Of a stretch of DNA of 64,000 nt, positions 12,045-22,314 are shown piece by piece. The stretch comes from Berberis thunbergii. Taxonomy: Eukaryota; Streptophyta; Magnoliopsida; Ranunculales; Berberidaceae. A model generated the notes under the pieces. It was not told where the DNA came from and ran no database searches. It saw only the letters and a program-made list of their open reading frames with translations. Positions within the stretch are counted from its first letter, which is position 1, and each line of letters opens with the position of its first letter. The position numbers and the translations under genes were made by a program. The stretch covers positions 1 to 64,000 of the forward strand of contig QNQO01010727.1 in the NCBI GenBank assembly GCA_003290165.1. Direction: 5' to 3'.

Positions 12045-12570
12045 TATGGTAGTGGTTGTGCTATGATGGTGGTTGTATGGTTGTGAAATTGAAGCCATGG
12101 TACTGTAATGTATGGGAAATTTCTAGTCACGATGGTTGTTTTATGAGTGGTGGTGGTTCTAGCATGGTAGTCTGGTGGTGTGGTTGTGGGCCTTGTGGTT
12201 GTAAACACCGTAAGGTGATTAATGGTGGTACTGAAAACTTGAAATGGTGGAATAAAAAGGTAAATAAAATCCTGAAAAATCAACATCCAATAAAAAAAAA
12301 AATGGTATGCTAATTTCCAGCCACGAGGCTTTTTTGTGATACGAATTTTCAGGAATTTATAGTTTCCTTGTAAAAATAGACACAAGAAAATTTAAGACTG
12401 GAAAATACCCCATTACAGGAAAAAATTTCCATTAAACAAACAGAGCAGAAGTATTTCAATAAGATTATGTGAATATAGGAGGAAGCCACATACATTTTGG
12501 AGTTACTCATTTGAAATCCAAAATCTGAAGCCTAAACATGTATCTGAAACTACCCATGCAATAAGAAAGG
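12045..12570. other. GT-rich intergenic DNA
   Basis: About 12045-12230 is rich in GGT/TGG triplets. Open frames on both strands (for example 12044-12385, -) follow from this composition. No gene is supported. Confidence 0.5.
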
Positions 12571-12571
12571 G

Positions 12572-12963
12572 CTTTTTTTTTTTTTTTTTGGTTAAACCAA
12601 ACTTTATTACTACTAAACCAAACCAAGCAAATAATTTCTTACATGTCTAGCCACACCATGGGCTTCATAGTTAAATTGCAAGGAACATAATGAAAAAAAA
12701 AATGTCTCAAAAGGCTTCAAAGTTAAATTGCCTTGGAACATAATGGTAATAATAAAAGAGTCTATCAGCTTAAAGAAAATCCTGAAGCTCTGAAATAAAG
12801 GTGGGTTGGTGCCAAGCTATGTGATCTCTGCATCAATGGAGCACAACCAACATCAAGGCAATCCATAAGTACCTGTTTGATCAATATCAGTATTGAAGCC
12901 AGCAGTAAAATTAAAAGACTGTCCTAATTATCACACCTGAATTGTTAAAAGTTTATACCTTGT
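12572..12963 (-). other. Probable 3' UTR of WRC copy b ending in a genomic A-tract
   Basis: On the minus strand this segment follows the stop codon, contains AATAAAG, and about 15 bases later a run of ~18 A (T-run 12573-12590 on +). A possible 3'-UTR intron (GTATAA...AAACAG) lies just after the stop. An A-run at the expected cleavage site may be a retroposition scar or chance. Confidence 0.4.
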
Positions 12964-15900
12964 TTAGATTACAAGATGTTTCAGTGTCGCCTTCATTGGT
13001 TTCTTCCTGGAGCTACCACTGCCATCATCGTCAACATTCTTAACATCAAGAGTAGAACCATTCTGATCAACTTTGCCTTTGACACCAATACGAGTTTCAC
13101 AATCTTCTTTGTTTTCATCATTTTCGCCATGACTCATAGACCTCTTCCTTCCCCATCTTGGACCAAACCCAGAATAATAGTAGTAGTCATTATTTCCCAA
13201 GGTGGATGTCCTTGCCCTTGGTTTAGACTTACGAGGCACCACCGCTGCTGGAGTTGTAATTTTCTTGACTTCAAATTTCTGATCACAATTGGAATGGTTT
13301 CCTCTGATTTGATCATTTTCCTTCTCATCACCATCATGTTTTTCGATTTCTTTCATCTCCCAATTCACATTTTCTTTTACCATTTCATTCACCTTACTTT
13401 GTATTTCTTCTGGTTGTTTCACATTCTCCTTTTTCTCTTCTTCGCTTTGATTTTTCCACGAAAAAACACTGTAAAAATTCAAAATTGTGTCTTACACTTA
13501 GCATAAATTTTTTTTATAAATAAATTAGGGGAGTAGTATAACTATACTATAGTACATGAAATCATACAATTCTATACAAATAATTTTATAAATAATTAAA
13601 ACCATACATTTCATAATCTGCATATAATACTAGTATATTATTCGTGTCGTTAAAATGATAAAACTTTAACATCAAATTAATTCAATTAGGTAATTTACTC
13701 TATAGACATTAAAACCCGTCAAAACTTCATTAGCAATTATATTCTTACTAGGAAACCAGGGTTCCTGACAATCAGGTGGGGGTCATGATACGGGGAGGAT
13801 GATGAAATACTCGAGATACGGATAAATCCTCCAAGATCACGCGCAAAAACCTGGTTCTTTAGGAACATGCTTCCTTTAGTTTTCATTATATACCTAACAC
13901 CATCAACAATTAAGGGGGATAAAAGAATGTTTTTTAACTCATGAACTTTTATTATTTATGGTAGATGACTAGAGATTATTTTCGTACTCTCCCAATATAT
14001 AACTAACTCATTATTTTCTAAATCTAAGTATGTACAATGCGAGAATTTTTTTTTAGCCCTTTTAGCGGCTAATTGACGTGGCGATGTAAATCACAAATTA
14101 CAAAATAAAAGGACTAAAATCAAACTAAAATAAATATGATTGAGATATAATAGGTTTACTTGCATTTGGGTCTTATAGTTTGTACCATTTTTGAGTTTCG
14201 TCCCAAGTTTATCCAGTTTTGAGTCTTGGTCTAAGACCATGTTGACCGTCAGCTTTCCATTACAAATATTTAACCTGGCCTAAACGCAAACAAAGATGAT
14301 ATAAATAGTGGGATTTAAAGTTTAAATTTATTATACTAATGTAAATATTGTTAAAAAATAAAAATTCATTCAATTACTGGACGAAGAATTAACGGTCAAT
14401 GTGATCTTGGGACCCAGACTCAAAGCTAGACAAACTTGGGACCCCAACTCAAAGTCAGAATAAATTATAGGACCCAAATGAAAATTAAACCAATATAATA
14501 TAATATAATATATATAATATAATAATATAATATAATATAATATAATATAATATAATATAATATAATATAATATAATATAATATAATTCAAACAAACAATT
14601 GCTAAATATTTTGATAAATGGTCTTTGTGGGTGTTTAAATATCATCCTTTCGGGCGATCTAGGAGAATGGATGATGGCTGACATGCGGCCATCCTGCATC
14701 GTGACCAAGGAGGCATTCGTTCGCTTTGCTTACTTTTCATGATGATGATAGAGAAAGAGAGTTGTTATGTGTACCCAATTATTTGGCTTGGTTGCACCTG
14801 TGTTTCAAGATGTTTTGACTTTGTTGCACCAACCTAATGTAACACCGACTAACCATTTTATTAATAAAAATCATTTGATAGTGCAATTATTTCGTTTAGG
14901 GTGTTAATTAACACTTGAATGAAAGAATAAAAGAAAAAATTATCTATATAACTAAAACCCAGTTAAATTTCACTGTGTTCATTAACTATAGAAGGGTTCA
15001 CAAAACCAATACATATTAAAAACTAAGAAATAAAAAATATAAATTAAGATATAAATTTCAAAATTGTTGCAATATTATATCGTATTCGAGAAATAGTGTT
15101 TTAAAACCTATAAATCCTACATCCAAAAATTTACATTAATATATGAAGTCTCCATTCAACAACATGAGTAATTTTTTTCTCTCGGTATTTTATTTTAGGG
15201 TAAACATAATGTCATTGGGCATACCAAGCAAATTTTAAAAGTAAAATCTAAATGATAAAGTTTGGGGCATTGAGTCAAAGAGTTGAGTATACATAGCAAC
15301 TCCCTAGATGAATCTTATATATTTGATTTTGGCCACTGGCTAGTTTGCAGCGCCTCAGACTCTTTGAAGTATGTATACCTAACCAAACTAACTACAACTT
15401 GCCAATAGTGACCATGTAGGTTGATTAAGGCTGTGTGGGTTTAATTCCCACGTCTTGGGTTCTATACCCACCAGAGGCATGGAACCCAAGTAGCTGAAGA
15501 AAAAAAAAATTTAACTACAACTTCACTTACTTACTTTTGTAACATAAGTTCTATATAAAAAAAATTTTGTATTTATTTTTTGTCAAATGCCCCTTTGTCT
15601 GCACTATTTTCAAGTCCTTTGTTATATATTGATTTGTTTTATAGATTAATTAGGGTATTTTCCGTGCCGTTGACATGATAAAAGTTTAAAATTTGTCAAA
15701 ACATGATCACCCTTAAGTTTTCATCCTTCAACAATTGAAGAAAAATAAATAAATATCAAAATGTTGGATGTGGGAATTGAACTCATGCACTCTTCATGGT
15801 TTAAGTTCTATACGATCTATTAGATTCTCATATTTAGGTAAATCTCAGTCGTCTTTTATCTCCAACCTAAAATATCATCCTGATTTGTAATATAGACTAC

Positions 15901-16515
15901 GGTATTCCCCATGTCGTTGGCACGATAAAGTTTAATATGATAAATAGAGTTTATTTATTTTTAAATATTAAAATAAACAAATATTAAAATGTTGGGTATG
16001 AGAATCGAACCCATGCACTCTTGGTGCTTTAAGTTCTATACGATCGTCAAATTCTTATATTTGAGTAAATCTCGGCCGTCTTTTATCTTCAACCTCAAAC
16101 ACCATCCTGATTTGTATAATAGATTTGGTTTGAGTTTATTGCAATCGACTATGGAAAACCTAATACGAAACAAAGCAGTTGAAAATAGCTTCAATCTTCA
16201 AAGTCAAATTACCCTTGCCTCTTAGAAGGAATAAGCAATCCTTCTCCAACAGCGACTTCATCTGTCTTCTCAACCTACAGTAGATAAGGGACAATAGTAA
16301 TGTAGGAAAAAAATAAGATAAAGTATTTCATAAATATTTGCAAAAGTGTACAGAAAAAAGGTAAAAACTACATAAACAAAACTGACCTGAGATTTTACTG
16401 GACGCGAGAACACAGTCTCAGGATCAAACTTGCGATCAAGTAGATTAACTTCCCATGGTACCCTATTCGTTTCACATACAGGAAAAAATAGTTGACGACC
16501 CTTTCTAATCCTCAT
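12964..16515 (-). CDS. WRC-family protein, copy b (three exons; WRC cysteines missing)
   Basis: Exons read on the minus strand: 16515-16387 (MRIRK start, ends FSRPVKSQ before GTCAGT), 16274-16219 (exactly 56 nt as in copy a, donor GC instead of GT) and 13468-12964. Phases match copy a (codon AG|T) and the joined frame is open for about 229 residues. The third exon starts SVFSWKNQSEEE, alignable with SIGLSKKQCKEE of copy a, and carries DYYYYSGFGPRWGRKRS, a motif typical of this protein family. The C-x9-C-x10-C-x2-H WRC pattern is absent, so zinc binding is unlikely. Intron 2 is ~2.75 kb and filled with a MITE, a SINE and Helitron-like ends. Alternative: a decaying paralogue that is no longer spliced correctly. 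Confidence 0.6.
13620..13675 (-). mobile_element. Isolated Helitron-like 3' end
   Basis: AATACTAGTATATTATTCGT with the following GTCG...ATGATAAAACTTTAACAT is a diverged match to the repeated ends at 7988 and 15896. Its hairpin is degraded. Confidence 0.35.
13676..14145. other. Intron/intergenic AT-rich DNA
   Basis: Nothing coding is seen. This is part of the inferred large intron 2 of WRC copy b. Confidence 0.45.
14150..14496. mobile_element. Foldback MITE
   Basis: The left arm (14150-14270, starting TAGGTTTACTTGCATTTGGG) is complementary to the right arm (about 14375-14496, ending CCCAAATGAAAATTAAACC). The arms are ~115 bp with a ~100-bp loop. This composition is common in widespread plant MITEs. 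It lies in intron 2 of WRC copy b and ends in a simple repeat. Confidence 0.75.
14493..14585. repeat. (TATAA)n microsatellite
   Basis: A pentanucleotide array of TATAA units adjoining the MITE. Tyr/Ile-rich open frames across it are not genes. Confidence 0.9.
14586..15388. other. Non-coding DNA within the large intron
   Basis: No gene is seen. The segment at 14757-14790 (GAGTTGTTATGTGTACCCAA) resembles the ends of the 1.2-kb duplicated block (10884 and 18047), hinting at a shared element terminus. Confidence 0.4.
15401..15511 (+). mobile_element. Short SINE-like retroposon with 12-bp target duplication
   Basis: This ~110-bp unit has a box A-like TAGGTTGATTAAGG (15417-15430) and a box B-like GGTTTAATTCC (about 15438-15448). 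It ends in an A-rich tail (GAAGAAAAAAAAAA) and is flanked by TAACTACAACTT at 15389-15400 and 15512-15523. A tRNA-like internal promoter, an A-tail and a target duplication of this length fit a SINE mobilised by a LINE. Confidence 0.65.
15590..16130 (-). mobile_element. Tandem Helitron-like 3' ends, array 2
   Basis: Homologous to 7668-8219, with the same two-unit structure (unit starts near 15648 and 15896; AATATAGACTACGGTATTCC and a GTCG/GGCACG hairpin). Array 2 is inside the inferred intron 2 of WRC copy b, array 1 is 7.4 kb away. Together with the 1.2-kb blocks this defines a larger duplication. Confidence 0.5.
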
Positions 16516-16857
16516 CTTGAAGAAATTGTCGAACTGGTATTAGAGATTCAATGTATAACTATCCAAGAAACAACAAATAAATTTTTAATAAGATATATCA
16601 AACTTGTAATTTCATAATAAGAAATACGTATTCATTTAATTAAGACACTTGAAAATGATAAAAGTTCAAAAGTTTTAATAGCGAGAATTTCACTATAAAT
16701 CATATCTCTAATTCTAAAAACACTCGCTAAACATTTTGTCCAAACACATAACAAGCCTTAGCACTTTTATGTTATTTCCATCTCATGATGAGTTGTTTTT
16801 AATTGTCCTACTGAACATATACAAAGAAACCAAAATAAATAACGGGAAACTAGTAGC

Positions 16858-18095
16858 AATTGGGGAAAAATGAAGAAATGTAGTTGATATTCGATTATGT
16901 GAAACAACACTAGTAATAAAAGTCAGATTGGATTTTGCTTTAAAGAATAAAATCTTTGCATTAACAATCATTTGAACTGTTAATTTCATAGTAGTTGAAA
17001 ACTCCAAATCAAATTCTTGAAGCCTTGTACACAATGCCCAAACCTACCAATTGAAACCCTAAAAAATGAGAAAATCAAAAGGAAAACGTACCAGGAAATA
17101 CTATGCTAAACAAAAAATGAATCAAAATCTATCTGTGACCCAATTATAACAACTATAATGTCATTCAAAAGGAGATAATTAACAAAGACGTAAGCCTGTT
17201 CAAGCCACATTGAAGGTGAACAAAGAAAGGAAAAAGAAAATTGAGTTTAGAGAGTAAAAGCTAATACCTGAATCTCTGCAGATGACACTGTTTGAGTGAC
17301 TATAGGACATCGATTGAATATATATAGTTGTTGTTCGTTGTTGAGCGGACAAACAAAAGAATTAGACGTATACTGCCTCGACTTGAGGAGATTGCAAATA
17401 AGACCTGGGGATCGAACGAGAGGTATAGTAGATTAGGGTTTTATTATGCCATAAAAATTCTAAATGCCCTTCAAATATTACTTATTTACATAAAATAAAA
17501 AAATAAAAATAAATATCACTGCCGTTGTTACTTTGCATCGTGGTGTTCACCTCAAAATTCTCTATTTTTTATGAAAATTTTCAACAAATATTTATAAAAT
17601 CGGTTGAGCAATTGGTTGACAAATTAAGAAGGGGTATTTTTATACAATTTAGTTGTTTTTCATTAACATAACATTGATCTGTAATTGAGAATCTACCACT
17701 TCAACGGTATTAATTAATTTCCAAGAATTCTTCATTTCAAAAAATGTAGGTTTCTCTAGTTTTTCACCATTATCAAAATATCGTTATCTCACCAAGTACT
17801 TCACTTCACATTTTTCACTTCAATCTAGTAAGTAGAGAAAAGGCGATTGATACTCAAGTGCCAAGATTATTCCAAGTAAAGATTATTAAATTTCAACTTG
17901 CACTTTTCAAACGCCAAGGTCTTTTTAGCTTAGTATCATTGAAATACATTTACAAAGTAAAACGTGCCATGACTATTAACGATCGTCTAGTGGATGCCCT
18001 TAGCAAAATTCAAAACTTCATCAACAATATTGTTTTACTAGAAAGGGAGTTGCTACATGTACTCAACTATTTGGCTCGACGCATCCAACTGCATG
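16858..18095. repeat. 1.2-kb duplicated block, copy B
   Basis: Matches 9713-10930 with a few indels. It lies immediately upstream (minus-strand sense) of WRC copy b exon 1 and so may include its promoter. It ends at the left border of the mitochondrial-type block. Confidence 0.7.
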
Positions 18096-18331
18096 GTCAT
18101 GTTTAGGTGTTTTGCACTTAATCATTGCAATTTGAGAAGCTATTGGAAGTTTTTATCTATTACAGTGTTATTTTAATCACTTAACGATCCCAAATATTGT
18201 CGGTAGGGTTCGAACCCTAGGTTCGTGATTCCATCTATCACAAATCTACTGCTGAGTTGGTATCCCATTGGAAATTTATATGATGAATCCCCAAATAGTT
18301 ACCTTAACTCTAACTATGCCCAACCGAAAAT

Positions 18332-18606
18332 AAAAATACCTCTAGCTCATAGTTCGATTGGACATGTAGGTTATATTTGTACTGGTTTCTGGTGAGGAAC
18401 CATAGAAGGAATTCAATCACTACTAATTGGTCTCTTTATTTATGCATCAATGACGATAGATGCATTCGCCATAGTTCCAGCATTACGGCAAACCTGTGTC
18501 AAATATATAGCAGATTTGGGGGCTCTAGCCAAAATGAATCCTATTTCGGCAATTACCTTCTCCATTACTATGTTCTCATACGCAGAAATACCCCTGTTAG
18601 CTGGCC
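18332..18606 (+). pseudogene. nad2: Mitochondrial nad2 fragment
   Basis: Translation gives the NADH dehydrogenase subunit 2 core: IPLAHSSIGHVGYICTGFW, an in-frame TGA where a Cys-Gly pair is expected, then GTIEGIQSLLIG, IYASMTIDAFAIV and KYIADLGALAKMNPISAITF. It ends at the ...IPLLAG position, after which unrelated, probably intronic, sequence begins. Subunit 2 is a membrane proton-pumping part of respiratory complex I. The stop and the missing ends make this a nuclear or mitochondrial pseudogene copy. Confidence 0.88.
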
Positions 18607-19006
18607 AACACCCACCTGACTAGAGGGACTGAGAAATTAATAGAGTAACAAACTTATCTTCAAGCTTTACCTTATTATGATCGTTCAGAGGCATAGGGGA
18701 GTCAACCTACAAGCACGGAAGAGCGTGGGTACCACTGACTATGGTAAGATTCTTAGTCATGTTGATGACTCCATCTAAAAAACAATAGGGACAATCGAAA
18801 ATGGCTGCTCGTTTCGTATCTTGAAGAAAGTATGCCTGTTGAGCGAATATGAATCTTTCATTCATCTCTATACAGAATTCAGGAAAATGAAAAAAGGTGT
18901 AATTCTAGAATTTATTACTTGGGGGTAGGGGGAGGTGCTTCCGGGTGTAAAAGATTGAGTAAGATATGTGAGGTTGGTTATAGTAAGGTCTGGCCTGAAG
19001 TCCGTG

Positions 19007-19112
19007 GGAGTGGCTGTCGGTATTGGGAACGTCCTTAGTTTCTCGATCCATTTCGTGGCACGAAATCCACCATTAGCAAAACAATTATTTGGTTATGCCA
19101 TTTTGGGCTTTG
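19007..19112 (+). pseudogene. atp9: Mitochondrial atp9 fragment
   Basis: Encodes [20 protein letters not shown] and [14 protein letters not shown], the loop and second helix of the ATP synthase c-subunit. The first helix and the end of the second helix are missing; unrelated residues follow. The family protein has about 74 residues, so less than half is present. Confidence 0.88.
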
Positions 19113-19295
19113 TCGTTGAATCGGCGACAGGCAGTAGTCTGTAAGTCCCACCACTAGAGCGCAACCCTAAAGGTGAGACAACCATCAACTTGTTGATGCC
19201 AATGACTGCCTTCCCACCAGAGATGCCTATGAGAGACCAAACCGAAGGGAAAACTAGTCTTTTTTTTCTAGTCTAGTCAAGATAGTCTTTTATGG

Positions 19296-19673
19296 TTAGC
19301 TGTAACAAGTTCTGATCTCAAGCACCTGACCTTTGTTGTAAGGACTTATTAGCCATCTGACGGTAATACCCAATTCGAAGTAAAGGGGGCGCCTTACTAA
19401 ATAGGGCCACTTAGCTTTCCCACAAAGGTCGGTGGAGAATGCAAGATCTTCAAATTCTTTAACCGAAAAGCGATAGCTAAAGGTAGTAGAGAATAAAGAG
19501 AGGGCATTAGCAGCTTCAACTCGAGAAACAACATCCCCATCCAAATCCAAATCAGCTGAAGAGGAGACCCTTGGCTCTAGAGTTCCTAGTTCATTCCGCT
19601 CAACAAGTTGACCCAGCCTGAAGGGAAGGGGTTTGAATCCTATAGCTGACGACCACCGGCCGGTCAGTCGCAA
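19296..19673 (-). other. Unidentified open frame in mitochondrial-type DNA
   Basis: A 125-codon frame reading MRLTGRWSSAIGFKPLPFRL at its start. No domain is recognised. Part of the opposite strand (19488-19600) is repeated at 11088-11205. Such unassigned frames are common in plant mitochondrial DNA and this one may be chance. Confidence 0.25.
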
Positions 19674-19948
19674 TAGAAATTTTCAATTATCAGTCATCCA
19701 CCGGATAGGAAGGCCTTTTCGGGGGATTGGCGACAAGATTGACTCATATTATTCTATTCTTGTTTTCCTATTCAAGATGGCTTTACAGCAAGTGTGCTGA
19801 CTTGACCCGAGGAGATATGATTGCTTGTGCTTATGTACCAGTTCCTATTGCTTGTTTTACTATTCTCATTCCAATTTCGATTTCTATTGGCAGGCCGAAA
19901 AAACCTCTGAAGAAAGTAATCAACATCAACAAAAAGTGTTAAGAAAGG

Positions 19949-20101
19949 GGTTCCATTCATGGAGTCAAAATTAGCATAAATGCTCCCCCAATTTCTCACT
20001 TGTTGTTCGCAGATGATCTGATTATCTTCAGCAGGGCAAATAAGTTTGAGGCTACTACAATTCAATCTTGTTTGCAAGAATTTTTTGTTTGGTCAGAACA
20101 A
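19949..20101 (+). pseudogene. LINE reverse transcriptase fragment
   Basis: Encodes IHGVKISINAPPISHLLFAD followed by DLIIFSRA, including the F-ADD catalytic motif of non-LTR reverse transcriptases. About 50 residues remain of a domain of several hundred. Confidence 0.8.
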
Positions 20102-20269
20102 CCTATTAATGAAGTGATCAAATGTTTTGTAGAAGGCATGTCACTGTTCGATTAGACTCAAAAAAAGAGGTGCAGAAATTATTATCGAAAGAAAAAACCC
20201 ACTTCAAAGGTGTTAGATTCAGGATGTTCTGATGGTATGCGGGATTCTCCCTCACCATGGATCCGATGA

Positions 20270-20630
20270 TTGCCCCTATCCTATTTGGGTTGAGCTTTAG
20301 AGTTTCCCCCTGGAATACTTCCATCCTACATTCTTGAGAGCGATAGGAGATTCATTGGGAAAGTTCCTTCGTATGGACGATATCACTCGATGTCTCACGA
20401 GACCAGACACAGCTCGTATATGTGTGGAGATGGACATGTTTTTAGAGATGTCGGATAGGATTTGGATATAGTTGAATGACACAAAAGGGGAAAGTTGTTG
20501 GCAACCAATTTCGTACCTGGGGTTTCAATAATTCTCCTCATGCTCGATTTTTGGGAATTGGGCACACTTTAGAAGCTTGCAGGAAGAAGCCAAGGCAGGT
20601 GAATGAGAAAAAAGGGAAAGAAAAAAGATA
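20270..20630 (+). pseudogene. LINE ORF1-type fragment (DUF4283 / zinc knuckle)
   Basis: One frame has PLEYFHPTFLRAIGDSLGKF and TRPDTARICVEMDM, a DUF4283-like segment found in plant LINE ORF1 proteins. Another frame continues with FLGIGHTLEACRKKPRQ, a degraded zinc knuckle. There is a stop at 20288-20290 and a frameshift between the parts. Confidence 0.65.
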
Positions 20631-21340
20631 GTGAGCCATTGATGTTAACGCTCAACCGTTTTCTTGCTGGTATCACAGGTACATGTGCTTGCTACTCCCT
20701 CTTGGGCCATATCAGTGGAACTTGGATCAGCCTTAGCTGATACTCGTTTTGCCTCCAATTTAGACGTCGGAGAGAATCTAGGCCTATGTCCGTCTCCATC
20801 CCTTCAATTCAGCCTGGCTGTCATTCATTTGCGTAGCTAGCAGCAATAAACTGAATTCTTTCATTTTTTTCCCTGGTTTTCAAATTTTTAATTTTTTTCC
20901 TGGTGGTAGAGTCGATAAAGTTTAGGATTGACCGTTGTTCAACGATCTACTTCTGTGGAATCATATTCTGACCTGTTTGGAGTTCAACCACGCCATAGGC
21001 AGCTAGTTGAATGAAATACAATGGGGCGTTTACCACTTTAGATATAATTCACCAACGTCTATGGTTAGGAAACTCGCCCCAAAAATACGAGTATACAATC
21101 GCGTCCGAAAGCCTAAATTCCTTGATCTTGAAAGTTTTCCTCGTTACATCCGCTCCTTCATTTAGAACTTAAATTGGCTCTAAAAAAGTAGGACTTGAAC
21201 CCTCAATGGCTGGACTGACAACAAAGGAACCTGGTCACTTGCTCGAACCCAGATTCCATGGAGTACTTCATTTCATCTCTCCCTTACACCCTGACACTAG
21301 AGGGTTGTAACGTACTCATACCTTCAAAAGACGGAAAAGA

Positions 21341-21490
21341 GAAATCATTTTATCTACTTATAGTGGCAAAATTGGTGTATTGCCAAATCACGCTCTTATT
21401 GCCACCGCTGTAGATATAGGCATTTTGAGAATACGTTTTAACGACCAGTGGTTAATGATAGCTCCGATGGGTGGTTTCGCTAGAATAGGC
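21341..21490 (+). pseudogene. atpE: Plastid atpE fragment
   Basis: Encodes [20 protein letters not shown] and [19 protein letters not shown], ending GGFARIG, the beta-sandwich domain of the chloroplast ATP synthase epsilon subunit. The start and the C-terminal half are missing. Plastid pieces inside mitochondrial DNA are common, so it probably arrived with the block. Confidence 0.9.
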
Positions 21491-22314
21491 ATGGAAAGGC
21501 TATAGACGACGTTCAAAGTAGGCTTCTCTTTTGAATCCCTTCACGTGTTACCCGGTAACCATGTAAGGTATACTTTGCAGATAGCCATTTTCTGAATTCG
21601 CGTTGATGGAACGCTACTCTTTGGTGGTTGAATACCGGGTGAGCAAGCCGGCCCACCATTTCACCCCAAACTTCCATTATCCACAACAAAGGAGAAGGAG
21701 TCTCTTAGAAGAGGTTCGTAAGGCGGGCAATACGACTGAGACTACTATGGAGGGGATGAGCGAGCAAGCATCTGTTGTTTTGTACTTGAATGAAAGAAAA
21801 GACATGAATAGCACAAACACTAATATCAATGATATTCCCCACATGCTATAGAGATTCCCCAATATCATGCTAAGAATAGAAAACCTTACTGCTGGACAAA
21901 CCCTTCTTGTTGGCTTACATTCCTTGACGATGTACTTTTAGCCCCTGATTGTTTGTTGTCCACACCGAGCCTGATATATCATATCGGAAGCACAATCATC
22001 CACTGGAGATGGAGAATTCACTTGCGCCTTTTATAAGCGAGTATGAGGTAAGCCCTGAACCTAAAGTGCTCTTTCTTCCTTGGTAGGTCAGCTGTTGACG
22101 AGACTTAGTTTAGGGCAAATTTTTTTTCAAGTTGTAATAATTTTCCCAGACAAGGAGGAATTCAATTGAAATCCATTTCTTTCTAGTACGCTAGGGCTTA
22201 GTGGAACCTACAAGTCTTCAAAGTTACCACTCGCAACAAGTCTGACCAATTTATTAATCTGCAAGTATTGCGGGTTTAACTGGCCTAAACAAACAGGCCA
22301 ATTTGACCCACTTG

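Noticed and set aside
12976..13506. 176-codon plus-strand open frame, hydrophobic
   Set aside because: Exact antisense of WRC copy b exon 3; codon shadow of a Glu/Lys-rich sequence.
18205..18235. tRNA T-arm-like GGGTTCGAACCCTAGG
   Set aside because: No matching acceptor, D-arm or anticodon arm could be folded around it.
21180..21240. Possible minus-strand tRNA (GAGGGTTCAAGTCCTACTTT)
   Set aside because: The T-arm is plausible, but the 5' half needed for a cloverleaf is not found; at most a broken organelle tRNA remnant.
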